From Caryophanales bacterium UBA743 (GTDB lineage Bacteria > Bacillota_I > Bacilli_A > RFN20 > CAG-826): a stretch of 64,000 nt of DNA. Every line of letters starts with the position of its first letter. The stretch's first letter is position 1. Under the pieces are notes generated by a model. That model saw nothing but the letters and a program-made list of their open reading frames with translations, was not told where the DNA came from and ran no database searches. The stretch covers positions 1 to 64,000 of the forward strand of contig DBKT01000010.1 in NCBI GenBank assembly GCA_002297365.1, in the 5' to 3' direction. Position numbers and translations under genes: made by a program. Shown here one piece after another: positions 51,686 to 59,160 of this stretch.

Positions 51686-52258
51686 TTGACGGAAGCAATT
51701 ACCAAGCAGACAGGAAGCAGTCCGTTTGTTCCATACGGCATCATACCTGTGTCTGATCCGTATCCGCATTCTGAGGAGGAAAAGTCGAGGAAAGGGGCCC
51801 CTTTTGCACAACAGGATAAGGGACTGGATCGATTTGCGTCAGTCCCTCCTTCTGAGTACCTCGGACAGTGGGAAACCCACGTGGCGGAAAAGAAGGAAAG
51901 AAGGAAGCTGACACGTGACCAAAAGGATGAGCTCAGATGCGTATCCTGGGCTCTGAAGGATACCGTCCTATCGAAGCTGGAGAGGGATACCATGTTCCGC
52001 TATCGTGTCCAAAGCCGTGTGTTCATAGAACGGCATTGGAAGGTCCTATGCAGGGATTCGAATGAAAGAAACCCGTTCGTTCCCGAAGTCCTACATAACG
52101 GCTACGGCTATGTGAAGAAGGTAAGAGATGAGTTGCTGAAGCTATTTGGGATGCAGATGACAGACAGGATGAAGGAAACTCTTGTTAAGGAACTTTTCTG
52201 GCTGTTCCTGGTCGGCGGACATGTCTACGTCAATGGTTCCACTGCGTCCGAAGCATAG
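51686..52258 (+). CDS. Unknown protein of the recombinase module
   Basis: 190 residues starting at TTG 51686, which has a consensus AAGGAGG seven bases upstream. The N-terminal ~70 residues are Pro/Ser-rich and probably disordered; the rest is helical and basic (KLTRDQKDELRCVSWALKDT, RVFIERHWKVLCRDSNE) and ends with a hydrophobic stretch. Family not recognised. It is followed by AGGAGG and the recombinase 12 bases later, so the two are co-transcribed. It could be an accessory factor for recombination (inference). Confidence 0.5.
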   Translation: MTEAITKQTGSSPFVPYGIIPVSDPYPHSEEEKSRKGAPFAQQDKGLDRFASVPPSEYLGQWETHVAEKKERRKLTRDQKDELRCVSWALKDTVLSKLERDTMFRYRVQSRVFIERHWKVLCRDSNERNPFVPEVLHNGYGYVKKVRDELLKLFGMQMTDRMKETLVKELFWLFLVGGHVYVNGSTASEA

Positions 52259-52270
52259 GAGGCAACAAGG

Positions 52271-53833
52271 ATGATGAACAAGATGAAGGTAGTGCAGGAT
52301 CCAAGACTGAAGGACAAAGCTGTTCTCTACTTACGCTACTCTTCCGAAAGCCAGACGGAGAATTCCATCGAGGGCCAGAGACGGGAATGCATGGAGTTCG
52401 CAAAGAAGAACGGGATGGCCGTACTTGCCGAATACATCGACAGAGCTATGACGGGAACAAACGACAACCGCCCTGAGTTCAGACGAATGATACGGGATTC
52501 CTCGAAGAACGCCTTCGGAAACGTCATTGTCTGGAAGAGCGACCGCTTCTCCAGAGACATGCTCGATGCCGTGAGATACGAGCGCGAGCTCGGCAAGAAC
52601 GGGGTCAAGCTTTTATCCGCCACGGAAGCCAATCTCGACACACCTGAAGGTACTTTGTTGAAATCTGTTTCCCTGGGATACAACCAGTTCTATTCCGAGG
52701 AGCTGTCGGTCAAAGTCAAACGTGGTCAAAGAGAGAACGTGATCAACGGGAAGACACTGGGAGGACATCTTCCCTTCGGATACAAGAAGGAAGGAGACCA
52801 TTACGTCATCGATGAGAAGGAAGGCCCCATAGCCCAGGAGGCATTCTATCTCTACGGGGAACGGAACTACTCCATCAAGGCCATACAGGACAAGTTCCGT
52901 TCGGAAGGCAAGCGGAGAAACGACGGAAGAGAGATAACCCATTGCAGCCTTGAAAAAGTCATCGCTTCCGAGAAATACATTGGCGTACTGAAATGCGAGG
53001 GCACAAGAAACGAGAACGCCATGCCTGCTCTGGTATCAAAGGAGCTCTTCGATCTCTGCCAGAAGAAGAGAACCAAGAGAAAGCACAAGAACTTCAAGCT
53101 GAAAGGAAAGGAGGAATACTATCTTTCCGGAAAGGTGTTCTGCAAAGAATGCGGAGAGCAATATCTTGGGGAATCGGGAACAGGGCATTCTGATCGTTTC
53201 TACAGCTATTACAAATGCCATGGAGCCAAGAAGCATACGTGCAAGGCAAAAGCGATAAAGAAGGACGTTCTGGAAACTGTTATTCTATCGGTGCTTCTCA
53301 GGATCCTGTCCGATGACGAGACGGGGAAGTACATCGCCGACTGCATCTATTCCGAGCAGAAGAAGGAAGCCCCGGAGATAACTTCCATTAAGAAACGGAG
53401 AAGCGAGGTGGAGAAGAAGATCGGAAACTTCGTGAAGGCGATAGGAATGGGGATCGTTACCGAGTCGACCAAGTCTGCCCTTCTTTCACTTGAGTCGGAG
53501 AGAAGTCGGCTGGATGAGGAGCTTTCCAGGCTGTCGCTCAATTCCCGAAGCTTCTCCAAGGATGAGATACGATGGGCGATAAAGGAACTCTCCGCATACG
53601 ATATCAAGGATCCAAAGGCGAAATCGTCCCTCTTCGACTGCTTCGTCAAGAGAGTCGAGATAGGAACGGAAGGGAATATCACCGCAGAATACGACCTAAT
53701 CGGGTACGAGACGGGCTTCACCATGGGTTCCCAGGACTTCAAAAAGGTTCGGAAAAATACACTACCGGCCCGCCATCGAAAATCAACACGGAGGAATCCG
53801 TGTTTTGTTTTATTTTTCTTGACTACAATGTAG
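52271..53833 (+). CDS. Large serine recombinase adjoining the cassette array
   Basis: 520 codons, AGGAGG eight bases before ATG 52271. The resolvase domain has catalytic Ser in YLRYSSESQTENSIEGQRRE, DRAMTGTNDNRPEFRRM and VWKSDRFSRDMLDA. A recombinase domain (LPFGYKKEGDHYVID), a zinc ribbon (FCKECGEQYLGE...CHGAKKHTCKAK) and a coiled coil follow. The natural protein seems to end near FKKVRK; the last ~28 residues, rich in Arg, are read from the first 60-bp repeat and stop inside the next cassette's promoter. GC-rich codon use unlike the chromosome. It probably catalyses integration or excision of this element and possibly of the neighbouring cassettes. Confidence 0.85.
   Translation: MMNKMKVVQDPRLKDKAVLYLRYSSESQTENSIEGQRRECMEFAKKNGMAVLAEYIDRAMTGTNDNRPEFRRMIRDSSKNAFGNVIVWKSDRFSRDMLDAVRYERELGKNGVKLLSATEANLDTPEGTLLKSVSLGYNQFYSEELSVKVKRGQRENVINGKTLGGHLPFGYKKEGDHYVIDEKEGPIAQEAFYLYGERNYSIKAIQDKFRSEGKRRNDGREITHCSLEKVIASEKYIGVLKCEGTRNENAMPALVSKELFDLCQKKRTKRKHKNFKLKGKEEYYLSGKVFCKECGEQYLGESGTGHSDRFYSYYKCHGAKKHTCKAKAIKKDVLETVILSVLLRILSDDETGKYIADCIYSEQKKEAPEITSIKKRRSEVEKKIGNFVKAIGMGIVTESTKSALLSLESERSRLDEELSRLSLNSRSFSKDEIRWAIKELSAYDIKDPKAKSSLFDCFVKRVEIGTEGNITAEYDLIGYETGFTMGSQDFKKVRKNTLPARHRKSTRRNPCFVLFFLTTM
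53748..53806 (+). repeat. Cassette repeat copy 1
   Basis: Begins TTCGGAAAAA, contains CGCCATCGAAAATCAA and ends in stem AACACGGA, loop GGAA, TCCGTGTT followed by T. It overlaps the recombinase reading frame. Copies 2 and 3 lie 611 and 1260 bases downstream. Confidence 0.85.
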
Positions 53834-53847
53834 TTTATAACTATGAT
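53819..53847 (+). promoter_or_regulatory. Promoter and operator of toxin-antitoxin cassette 1
   Basis: TTGACT (53819-53824), a 17-base spacer and TATGAT (53842-53847). The spacer holds the palindrome ACTAC-AAT-GTAGT, a likely autoregulatory operator. AAAGGAG precedes ATG 53871. Confidence 0.7.
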
Positions 53848-53870
53848 TTTGCCAAAGGAGAAACCCTGAA

Positions 53871-54092
53871 ATGGCTGTAGTGTCAGTTAGGACAAACGAA
53901 AAAGAGACCAAGCTTTTTAAAAGTTACGCTTCCCTTCATGGCATCTCGATGTCGGAAGCATATAAACGTGCGCTGTTGGAGAAAATCGAAGATGAATTCG
54001 ATGCAGCTGAAATGGCCGAAGAAGTGGAAAAGTTTGATAAGAATCCTAAGACGCATTCTTTGGACGAGCTAAGAAAAACGTATGGCTTATAA
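53871..54092 (+). CDS. RelB-like antitoxin
   Basis: 73 residues. The N-terminal ribbon-helix-helix (VSVRTNEKETKLFKSYASLH, GISMSEAYKRALLEKIE) is of the DUF6290/RelB type, followed by an acidic toxin-binding tail (DEFDAAEMAEEVEKFDKN). It should neutralise the RelE-like toxin and repress its own operon through the palindrome in the promoter. It overlaps the toxin gene by 11 bases. First gene of cassette 1. Confidence 0.87.
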   Translation: MAVVSVRTNEKETKLFKSYASLHGISMSEAYKRALLEKIEDEFDAAEMAEEVEKFDKNPKTHSLDELRKTYGL

Positions 54093-54348
54093 AATTGAGT
54101 TTTCGGATGAAGCATTCAAAGAATTCGGAAAACTTGACAAATACACTCAAAAGCTGATTTATGCCTGGATCAAGAAGCATCTTGAGTCAAACGAAAATCC
54201 AAGATCCATCGGAAAGCCTCTTATAGGAAATAAATCCGGACAATGGCGTTACCGTATTGGAGATTTCCGACTATTGTGCCTTATCAAGGATGATCGGCTC
54301 ATTATTTTGGTAATCAAAATCGGACATCGGCGAGACATTTATAAATAG
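54082..54348 (+). CDS. RelE-like toxin
   Basis: 88 residues. YKIEFSDEAFKEFGKLDKYT, IGKPLIGNKSGQWRYRIGDF, RLLCLIKDDRLIILVIKIGH and RRDIYK match RelE/ParE superfamily toxins; the C-terminal HRRDIY is typical of RelE mRNA interferases that cut mRNA in the ribosomal A site. Translation is coupled to the antitoxin. The stop lies 11 bases before repeat copy 2. Confidence 0.88.
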   Translation: MAYKIEFSDEAFKEFGKLDKYTQKLIYAWIKKHLESNENPRSIGKPLIGNKSGQWRYRIGDFRLLCLIKDDRLIILVIKIGHRRDIYK

Positions 54349-54358
54349 AGGGGAAAAA

Positions 54359-54419
54359 TTCGGAAAAACCCCGCACTGCGTCACCATCTGAAATTCAGCA
54401 CGGAGAAATCTGTGTTTTT
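54359..54419 (+). repeat. Cassette repeat copy 2
   Basis: Begins TTCGGAAAAA like copy 1. The middle is more diverged (CACCATCTGAAATTCA). The stem AGCACGGA, loop GAAA, TCTGTGTT keeps eight pairs through G-T changes and is followed by a T-run. Confidence 0.8.
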
Positions 54420-54434
54420 CTTTGCTTAGCATTT

Positions 54435-54470
54435 AACGTACTTGTTTATGTACGTTTTTCTTTTTATAAT
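54435..54470 (+). promoter_or_regulatory. Promoter and operator of toxin-antitoxin cassette 2
   Basis: TTGTTT (54442-54447), a 17-base spacer and TATAAT (54465-54470). AACGTAC (54435-54441) and GTACGTT (54450-54456) form an inverted repeat across the -35, with GTAC cores like the TGTACA sites bound by YefM-YoeB. Confidence 0.7.
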
Positions 54471-54487
54471 GGCAACGAGGCGAAAGC

Positions 54488-54739
54488 ATGGCAACAACAA
54501 ACGTTACTGAATTGAGAAAAAACTTATTCAATACAATAGATTCCGTCATTAAATTCAACGAGACCGTGCAGGTTGTTACGAAGAATGGAAACGCCATTCT
54601 TTTAAGCGAAGAAGATTATAACGCCCTTTTGGAAACGGTTTATCTCATGTCACAGCCGGGATTGGTTTCCAAGATCAAGGAAGGCGAGAAGGAAAAAACA
54701 TCCGAAATGTCCGAATTCAATCCGAATGAGGAATGGTGA
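54488..54739 (+). CDS. yefM: YefM/Phd-like antitoxin
   Basis: 83 residues. TNVTELRKNLFNTIDSVI, VQVVTKNGNAILLSEEDYNA and LLETVYLMSQPGLVSKI are the Phd/YefM DNA-binding and dimer elements, with an acidic disordered tail (EMSEFNPNEEW) that caps the toxin. The toxin gene starts immediately after its stop with no gap. First gene of cassette 2. Confidence 0.9.
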   Translation: MATTNVTELRKNLFNTIDSVIKFNETVQVVTKNGNAILLSEEDYNALLETVYLMSQPGLVSKIKEGEKEKTSEMSEFNPNEEW

Positions 54740-55000
54740 ATGTGGGCTGTCTTTTTTACCAAAAATGCTGAAAAGGATAAACCGAAATTGAAAACAGCCG
54801 GTTTAGAGAAGAAAGCTATGACCTTGCTGGTATTGCTTTCTGAAAACCCATTTCAGATACCCCCTTCTTATGAAAAGCTTGTCGGTGATTTGAACGGATA
54901 CCATTCTCGAAGAATCAATATCCAGCATCGGCTTGTTTATCGTGTTGACTCTCAAAAACATATCGTGATTGTTCATTCCATGTGGTCGCATTACGAATGA
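54740..55000 (+). CDS. yoeB: YoeB/Txe toxin
   Basis: 86 residues. WAVFFTKNAEKDKPKLKTAG, PSYEKLVGDLNGYHSRRINI, QHRLVYRVDSQKHIVIVHSM and WSHYE carry the YoeB hallmarks: the LxGxxxGxxSRRIxxxHRLVY core and the C-terminal SxWxHY. YoeB is a ribosome-dependent mRNA interferase. The stop lies eight bases before repeat copy 3. Confidence 0.92.
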   Translation: MWAVFFTKNAEKDKPKLKTAGLEKKAMTLLVLLSENPFQIPPSYEKLVGDLNGYHSRRINIQHRLVYRVDSQKHIVIVHSMWSHYE

Positions 55001-55007
55001 TAATGGC

Positions 55008-55063
55008 TTGGAAAACCACACTGCCCCGCCATCGAAAATCAACACGGGGAGATCCGTGTTTTT
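55008..55063 (+). repeat. Cassette repeat copy 3
   Basis: Begins TTGGAAAACC and shares CCGCCATCGAAAATCAACAC with copy 1. The stem AACACGGG, loop GAGA, TCCGTGTT is again eight pairs with a GNRA loop and a T-run. Confidence 0.85.
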
Positions 55064-55539
55064 GGAGATTGGCATTATGTTCACTTTGCGAATGGCAGGT
55101 TTTAACCCATATGCCTTATTGGGCAAGGAAGAAAACGATTCATCTTGCTTTTCTGTTTTTAGAATTTGCGCAAGTAATGGAAATCCGTTTTGAATCAGCA
55201 TTGACCTAACTTTCCCGAAGCGATTATTTGTTATCCTTTCTTGGATTTTTAGAAATGCGGGTCTAAAAATTTCGTAAAAGAAAACAGTTTTAGAAACCCA
55301 ATTCAAAAGGTTTCGCCATGACATAATTTGTTTCCGTCTCATCTTTTAAGCTTGGTTGTTCCCCCTTCTTTTTATCGTTCTGTTTTTAGGGAAAATCAGC
55401 CTGAGGTATGCCTTTTGGCAACGGATTCGACGCATTTGGCGTTTTCTTATTTCTTGCCATGGCTTCTCTTAAAAACATTGACGTTAATAATCATTGACAT
55501 TTGCGTGCCGCGAACTATTCCATCGCCGAGGTTAAATTT
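55064..55539 (+). other. Unassigned stretch after the cassette array
   Basis: About 475 bases with no gene I can support. A short ATG frame (MFTLRMAGFNPYALLGKEEN, 38 codons from 55078) has no Shine-Dalgarno. GGGTCTAAAA (55259-55268) can pair with TTTTAGAAACCC nearby. It may be a decayed cassette or the far flank of the element. The lipoprotein operon promoter is probably in the last 100 bases; TTGACG and TTGACA occur there. Confidence 0.35.
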
Positions 55540-57441
55540 ATGATTAATAAAAAAGTTCTAATTATGCTTGGCTTGTTGCCATTGATAGTCGCTTGTAAAG
55601 AAAATAATAAAGACTCCAGCTCAAAGCCGGCCTCTTCTTTGCCTTCTGAAGAGATAAGTTCCACTGAGTCTGAATCCTCTAGCAGCAGCTCTTCTTCTAG
55701 CTCTGCTCCACTTCTTCCTACTGAGGCTCTTACCGAGGCGATGTTCGCACCCCTTCAAAAAGGATTTTCGGTAGAGTATAAAACAAAGAAAACCTATACG
55801 GATGGAGGAACTGGGTCAGAATATAGATTTCAATGCGAAGCGGGGCTTGATGGCTACAACTATAAACGCTTCTATTTAAAAGATGCTCAATATAAACCGG
55901 CAACCATCCATTACGAAAAAAGAAAAGATCCAAATGACAATCTCGATTATGTCTATGAAACGAGCCTAAGCTTGGACAACACGATTTTGGCGAACAAACT
56001 CGTTTTGACCGACAAAAATGATTTCAGCGAATACAATCCGGAATGGGATTATTCCGGATTCGGCGTCGTTTTCAACGAGCTGACAGTCAGCGATTTTACG
56101 AAAGTTGATGACAACACTTTCAGCTTAAATGCGGACAAGATCACGGATGACATCAGCAATTCCCTTTTGATTCAGCTTTATAGCGCGGATGATTTTTATC
56201 TTCCTAGCAGCAACGTAAAGACTTTCAACCTTAAAACAAACGGAGACCAAATCGTCGGCTTCTCTTTGGATTGCTATCCATACGTTTCCTCTGATTCAAC
56301 CACAAATTATCACTCGGAAGGGAGCTTCCTTTCTCTTGGTGAAAACAGCTACAAGAAAATCACTCCTTACGAAGGAGAGACGAAACCCGAACTGGAAGAG
56401 ATCTTCTCTTCTTTGCGCGGAGAAGACAATAAGAGCAACTACCGCATGGAACAAACCCAATACGCTTTTGATTACAACTCCGAAAGCATGAAGTTCCTAG
56501 GAACCATGGAATGGACGGTTCAAGATGGCGATAAGGCTTATTGGCTCTATCGCGATCCTACGGGAAAAAAGACATCCGATTACGGCTACTATAAAGTCAC
56601 CGATGAAGATGAGGAAGGGAAACAAGGCGTTGTGAAGATGGGTGATTACTATTACAAGGATTACATCTATCAGGGAACAATGCAGAATTATCTTCCTAAA
56701 TTCCAGATGAGCTCAAAACTATTCGAAAAAGATGAGGCTAAGAGCACGAATGGGAAAATCGTTTACAATTTGAACAAAAACATCGAAATATCCCTTGATA
56801 ACAACAGCGCTTTCTTTACGCCTGAAGAGATGGATTCCTATCGCGATCGAATCATTTTCCTTTCCGTCACCAAAGAAGGCGACACGGTTACAATCCGCAA
56901 TAGCACAGATGATAGCGGCAAAGAAGAAGATGGCCTTATTTTGAATTGCGAATTCACCGATATCGGAAAAGTGACAGGGCTTTTTGCTGAAAGCACGCTC
57001 AAAGATGATGCCAGCGGCCTGAAATGGAGTGATTTCCTTTCTCGTAACGAAGCGAATTCGGAAGCCGTTAAGAAAGTCTATGGCGACAGCCTTGATTTGG
57101 CTCCTACTTTCGGTAGCTTCCCTGTAGACATTCGAACGGATTTCACAAACGGCTCCGCCGCTTCTCCTTTGTTTTACGGCATGGTTTATGATGAGAACAA
57201 AGCAAAAGAAATAATTACTCAAACTTCTACGAAATACGAAGAAGCCGGATTCACTGATGAAACGCCAGCCGATGATGAGACGGGATCGAAAGTTTTTAGC
57301 AAAACCGTTACCGTTCCAGGAAGAGGGAGCAAGACCCAGGAAAAGAAAATGACTGTGACTTTGTCGAATTATTGGAACTCAATACAAAAGTACGGCCAAA
57401 TTCAAGCGAGCTTCAAGCTTACCTCTTTAAGCTCAAAATAA
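55540..57441 (+). CDS. Large Ser-rich lipoprotein 1
   Basis: 633 residues from ATG 55540 with GAGGT upstream; the in-frame TTG at 55501 would spoil the signal peptide. Signal peptide with lipobox VAC (Cys at about 20), then a long Ser/Glu linker with a run of ten Ser. Two similar beta-rich halves follow, each opening with a LQKGFSVEYKT- or LRGEDNKSNYRM-like strand and containing GYYKV...YYYKDYIYQGTMQ and LPKFQMSSKLF. The layout recalls LppX/LolA-type surface lipoproteins, without clear homology. It is the first of three tandem related genes; spacing to the next is 19 bases. Confidence 0.75.
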   Translation: MINKKVLIMLGLLPLIVACKENNKDSSSKPASSLPSEEISSTESESSSSSSSSSSAPLLPTEALTEAMFAPLQKGFSVEYKTKKTYTDGGTGSEYRFQCEAGLDGYNYKRFYLKDAQYKPATIHYEKRKDPNDNLDYVYETSLSLDNTILANKLVLTDKNDFSEYNPEWDYSGFGVVFNELTVSDFTKVDDNTFSLNADKITDDISNSLLIQLYSADDFYLPSSNVKTFNLKTNGDQIVGFSLDCYPYVSSDSTTNYHSEGSFLSLGENSYKKITPYEGETKPELEEIFSSLRGEDNKSNYRMEQTQYAFDYNSESMKFLGTMEWTVQDGDKAYWLYRDPTGKKTSDYGYYKVTDEDEEGKQGVVKMGDYYYKDYIYQGTMQNYLPKFQMSSKLFEKDEAKSTNGKIVYNLNKNIEISLDNNSAFFTPEEMDSYRDRIIFLSVTKEGDTVTIRNSTDDSGKEEDGLILNCEFTDIGKVTGLFAESTLKDDASGLKWSDFLSRNEANSEAVKKVYGDSLDLAPTFGSFPVDIRTDFTNGSAASPLFYGMVYDENKAKEIITQTSTKYEEAGFTDETPADDETGSKVFSKTVTVPGRGSKTQEKKMTVTLSNYWNSIQKYGQIQASFKLTSLSSK

Positions 57442-57460
57442 CGCTCAGGATAGCTAGAAT

Positions 57461-59143
57461 ATGAAACGATCATGCATTCTCCTAAGTCTTATTTTCCTTC
57501 TAGGCGCTTGCCAAGGAGCTACCGAAAATAGCGCCAGCTCGGATTCCTTTTCCTCGAATATCGATGAGAATGATTCCTCTTTTAAGGAGCGCCTTGCTTC
57601 TCTCAAAAACGGCTTTAAAGGGAGCAGCCTCCTTCGCTCAGGAACAAAATCAACGGGGGAAAAGGAAAACTATTTGGATTTCGCCATCACGAGCAAAGGC
57701 TATCAATTCGTAACGTATGCCGATGCGGACATAGGCTTTGCCAAACGCGATCAAATCGTGAATAAATCCCTTTATACCCGTTATATCGCTAATGCTGTGA
57801 TTGAGGAGCTAGGACTTGATAACCAGATTCATAGAACCTACATTACCGATAGTCAGGGAACATATTTCACTTGGGATGCCCTTAATCTTAAGAATCCATT
57901 TGCATCTCTTGATGTTGACGATTTTGTATTTAATAAAGAGAGAAATTGTTATTCCCTTGATTTAAGCGATCAAAGCAACAAGAAAAAACTAATCTACAGC
58001 GCTTTGGCTAACGTATTCTCCGGCCAGATAGGATACGAACCTTCGGAAGCCGATTTCTTCTTGGATGGAGAAAAGGGCCTTCAATACGAAATCGTCATGA
58101 AAGACTATTCCTCCTCCTATGGGGTTGTTTCCACTTCCTTAAAGGGAGAAATCACGGAAACTGGCAAGGATGTTGTCGAATTGCCAGTCAAAATTCAAGG
58201 CGAAGAAGATGAGCTTTGGGAAGATGCCTTTAAGAAATACGCCGGCAATAATTACAAAGCCGAAATCACTTTATCCTCAAAAAAGATAACGGCTGAGGTT
58301 TATTCTTCCGCAATCCACTATGACGAATACGACGCTTCTGGGAACAAAACGGGTAGCTATGGCTATTATCAAAAAGACGATGAGCACGTTCAAGGACTGA
58401 CAATGATTGGAGGGACCTCTTATGTTGACGCCTCGCCAATCGAAGGAAGCATGGTTGGATTCTTGCCTTCTTTCACCCTTTCTTCGAAATTCTTCGTCAA
58501 AAGCGATGAAAGCGACGATACGAAGGCTGTTTATGAATTTAACGAAGCCTATCGGGACAAAGTGGCCAACACCACAACCGCTTACTCTTTGCTAAGAAAC
58601 GGAGGCTTAGGGAAATTAAGAGTCACAATCACTTCTGATGAGCTTCTTATCGAGAACGATCTTGGCGATTCTGGCGTTAATGCCTATCGCTATTATGACG
58701 CTGACGAAGTGACCGATTTCATCAGCGGAATAAAAACTTCCTCTGATTCTTTAACTTGGTCCGAATTGCTCTCAAATCAGCCCGAGGATCTTAAAAAACT
58801 CTACGAAAACACGATCTCCAAAAAAGCGCTCGATCTTCTCCCCATCCCTGGGGGGAGCTATAGCTATGCGAATCTTTCCTTCAATAGCAAAAGAAATCTA
58901 GCTATGGTCACTTTCAGCTTAGAGGATTACCAAGAAGGCGAAACCTTTATGGAAAACTATACAAAGAAATTAGTTGAAAAAGGATTCGCCCAGGAGGAAA
59001 AAGAAGAAGGAACCGACATCCTATTCACGAAAGACGTCACCATTGATGGAGAAAACAAAAAGATAGGAATAGAAGTCAAACTTGCCGCAAGTTATTTTCA
59101 ATCGCCGAAAATCGTATGCTACTTTACGGAATCGGCTAAATAA
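57461..59143 (+). CDS. Large Ser-rich lipoprotein 2 (paralogue)
   Basis: 560 residues. Signal peptide with lipobox LGAC (Cys16) and a short Ser/Asp linker. The body repeats the scheme of its neighbours: LKNGFKGSSLLRSG opens the first half, GYYQKDDEHVQGL and SMVGFLPSFTLSSKFF match the GYYKV and LPKFQMSSKLF blocks of lipoprotein 1, and a C-terminal alpha/beta segment (KRNLAMVTFSLEDYQEGETF) resembles the end of lipoprotein 1. Middle of the three-gene operon. Extracellular, membrane-anchored; ligand unknown. Confidence 0.75.
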   Translation: MKRSCILLSLIFLLGACQGATENSASSDSFSSNIDENDSSFKERLASLKNGFKGSSLLRSGTKSTGEKENYLDFAITSKGYQFVTYADADIGFAKRDQIVNKSLYTRYIANAVIEELGLDNQIHRTYITDSQGTYFTWDALNLKNPFASLDVDDFVFNKERNCYSLDLSDQSNKKKLIYSALANVFSGQIGYEPSEADFFLDGEKGLQYEIVMKDYSSSYGVVSTSLKGEITETGKDVVELPVKIQGEEDELWEDAFKKYAGNNYKAEITLSSKKITAEVYSSAIHYDEYDASGNKTGSYGYYQKDDEHVQGLTMIGGTSYVDASPIEGSMVGFLPSFTLSSKFFVKSDESDDTKAVYEFNEAYRDKVANTTTAYSLLRNGGLGKLRVTITSDELLIENDLGDSGVNAYRYYDADEVTDFISGIKTSSDSLTWSELLSNQPEDLKKLYENTISKKALDLLPIPGGSYSYANLSFNSKRNLAMVTFSLEDYQEGETFMENYTKKLVEKGFAQEEKEEGTDILFTKDVTIDGENKKIGIEVKLAASYFQSPKIVCYFTESAK

Positions 59144-59160
59144 GAAAAGAGGAAACAAAA

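Noticed and set aside
53748..55063. Classical attC sites and a tyrosine integron integrase
   Set aside because: No GTTRRRY/RYYYAAC core pair is visible in the repeats and no tyrosine recombinase gene lies in the window; the only nearby recombinase is a serine type.
25160..55063. Cassette repeats as copies of tRNA-Ser 3' ends
   Set aside because: They share only CGCCATC with the sequences after two tRNA-Ser genes; the match is too short and the rest differs.
50844..55063. Prophage
   Set aside because: No capsid, terminase, tail, lysis or phage replication genes are present; recombinase plus toxin-antitoxin pairs alone do not make a phage.
54803..55342. Minus-strand reading frame of 179 codons across repeat copy 3
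   Set aside because: Half of it is antisense to the YoeB gene and it crosses the repeat hairpin; no Shine-Dalgarno. It looks like a shadow frame.
55660..55730. CRISPR-like short repeats
   Set aside because: The repetition is only the poly-Ser codon run of a lipoprotein linker; no spacer-repeat periodicity exists anywhere in the window.
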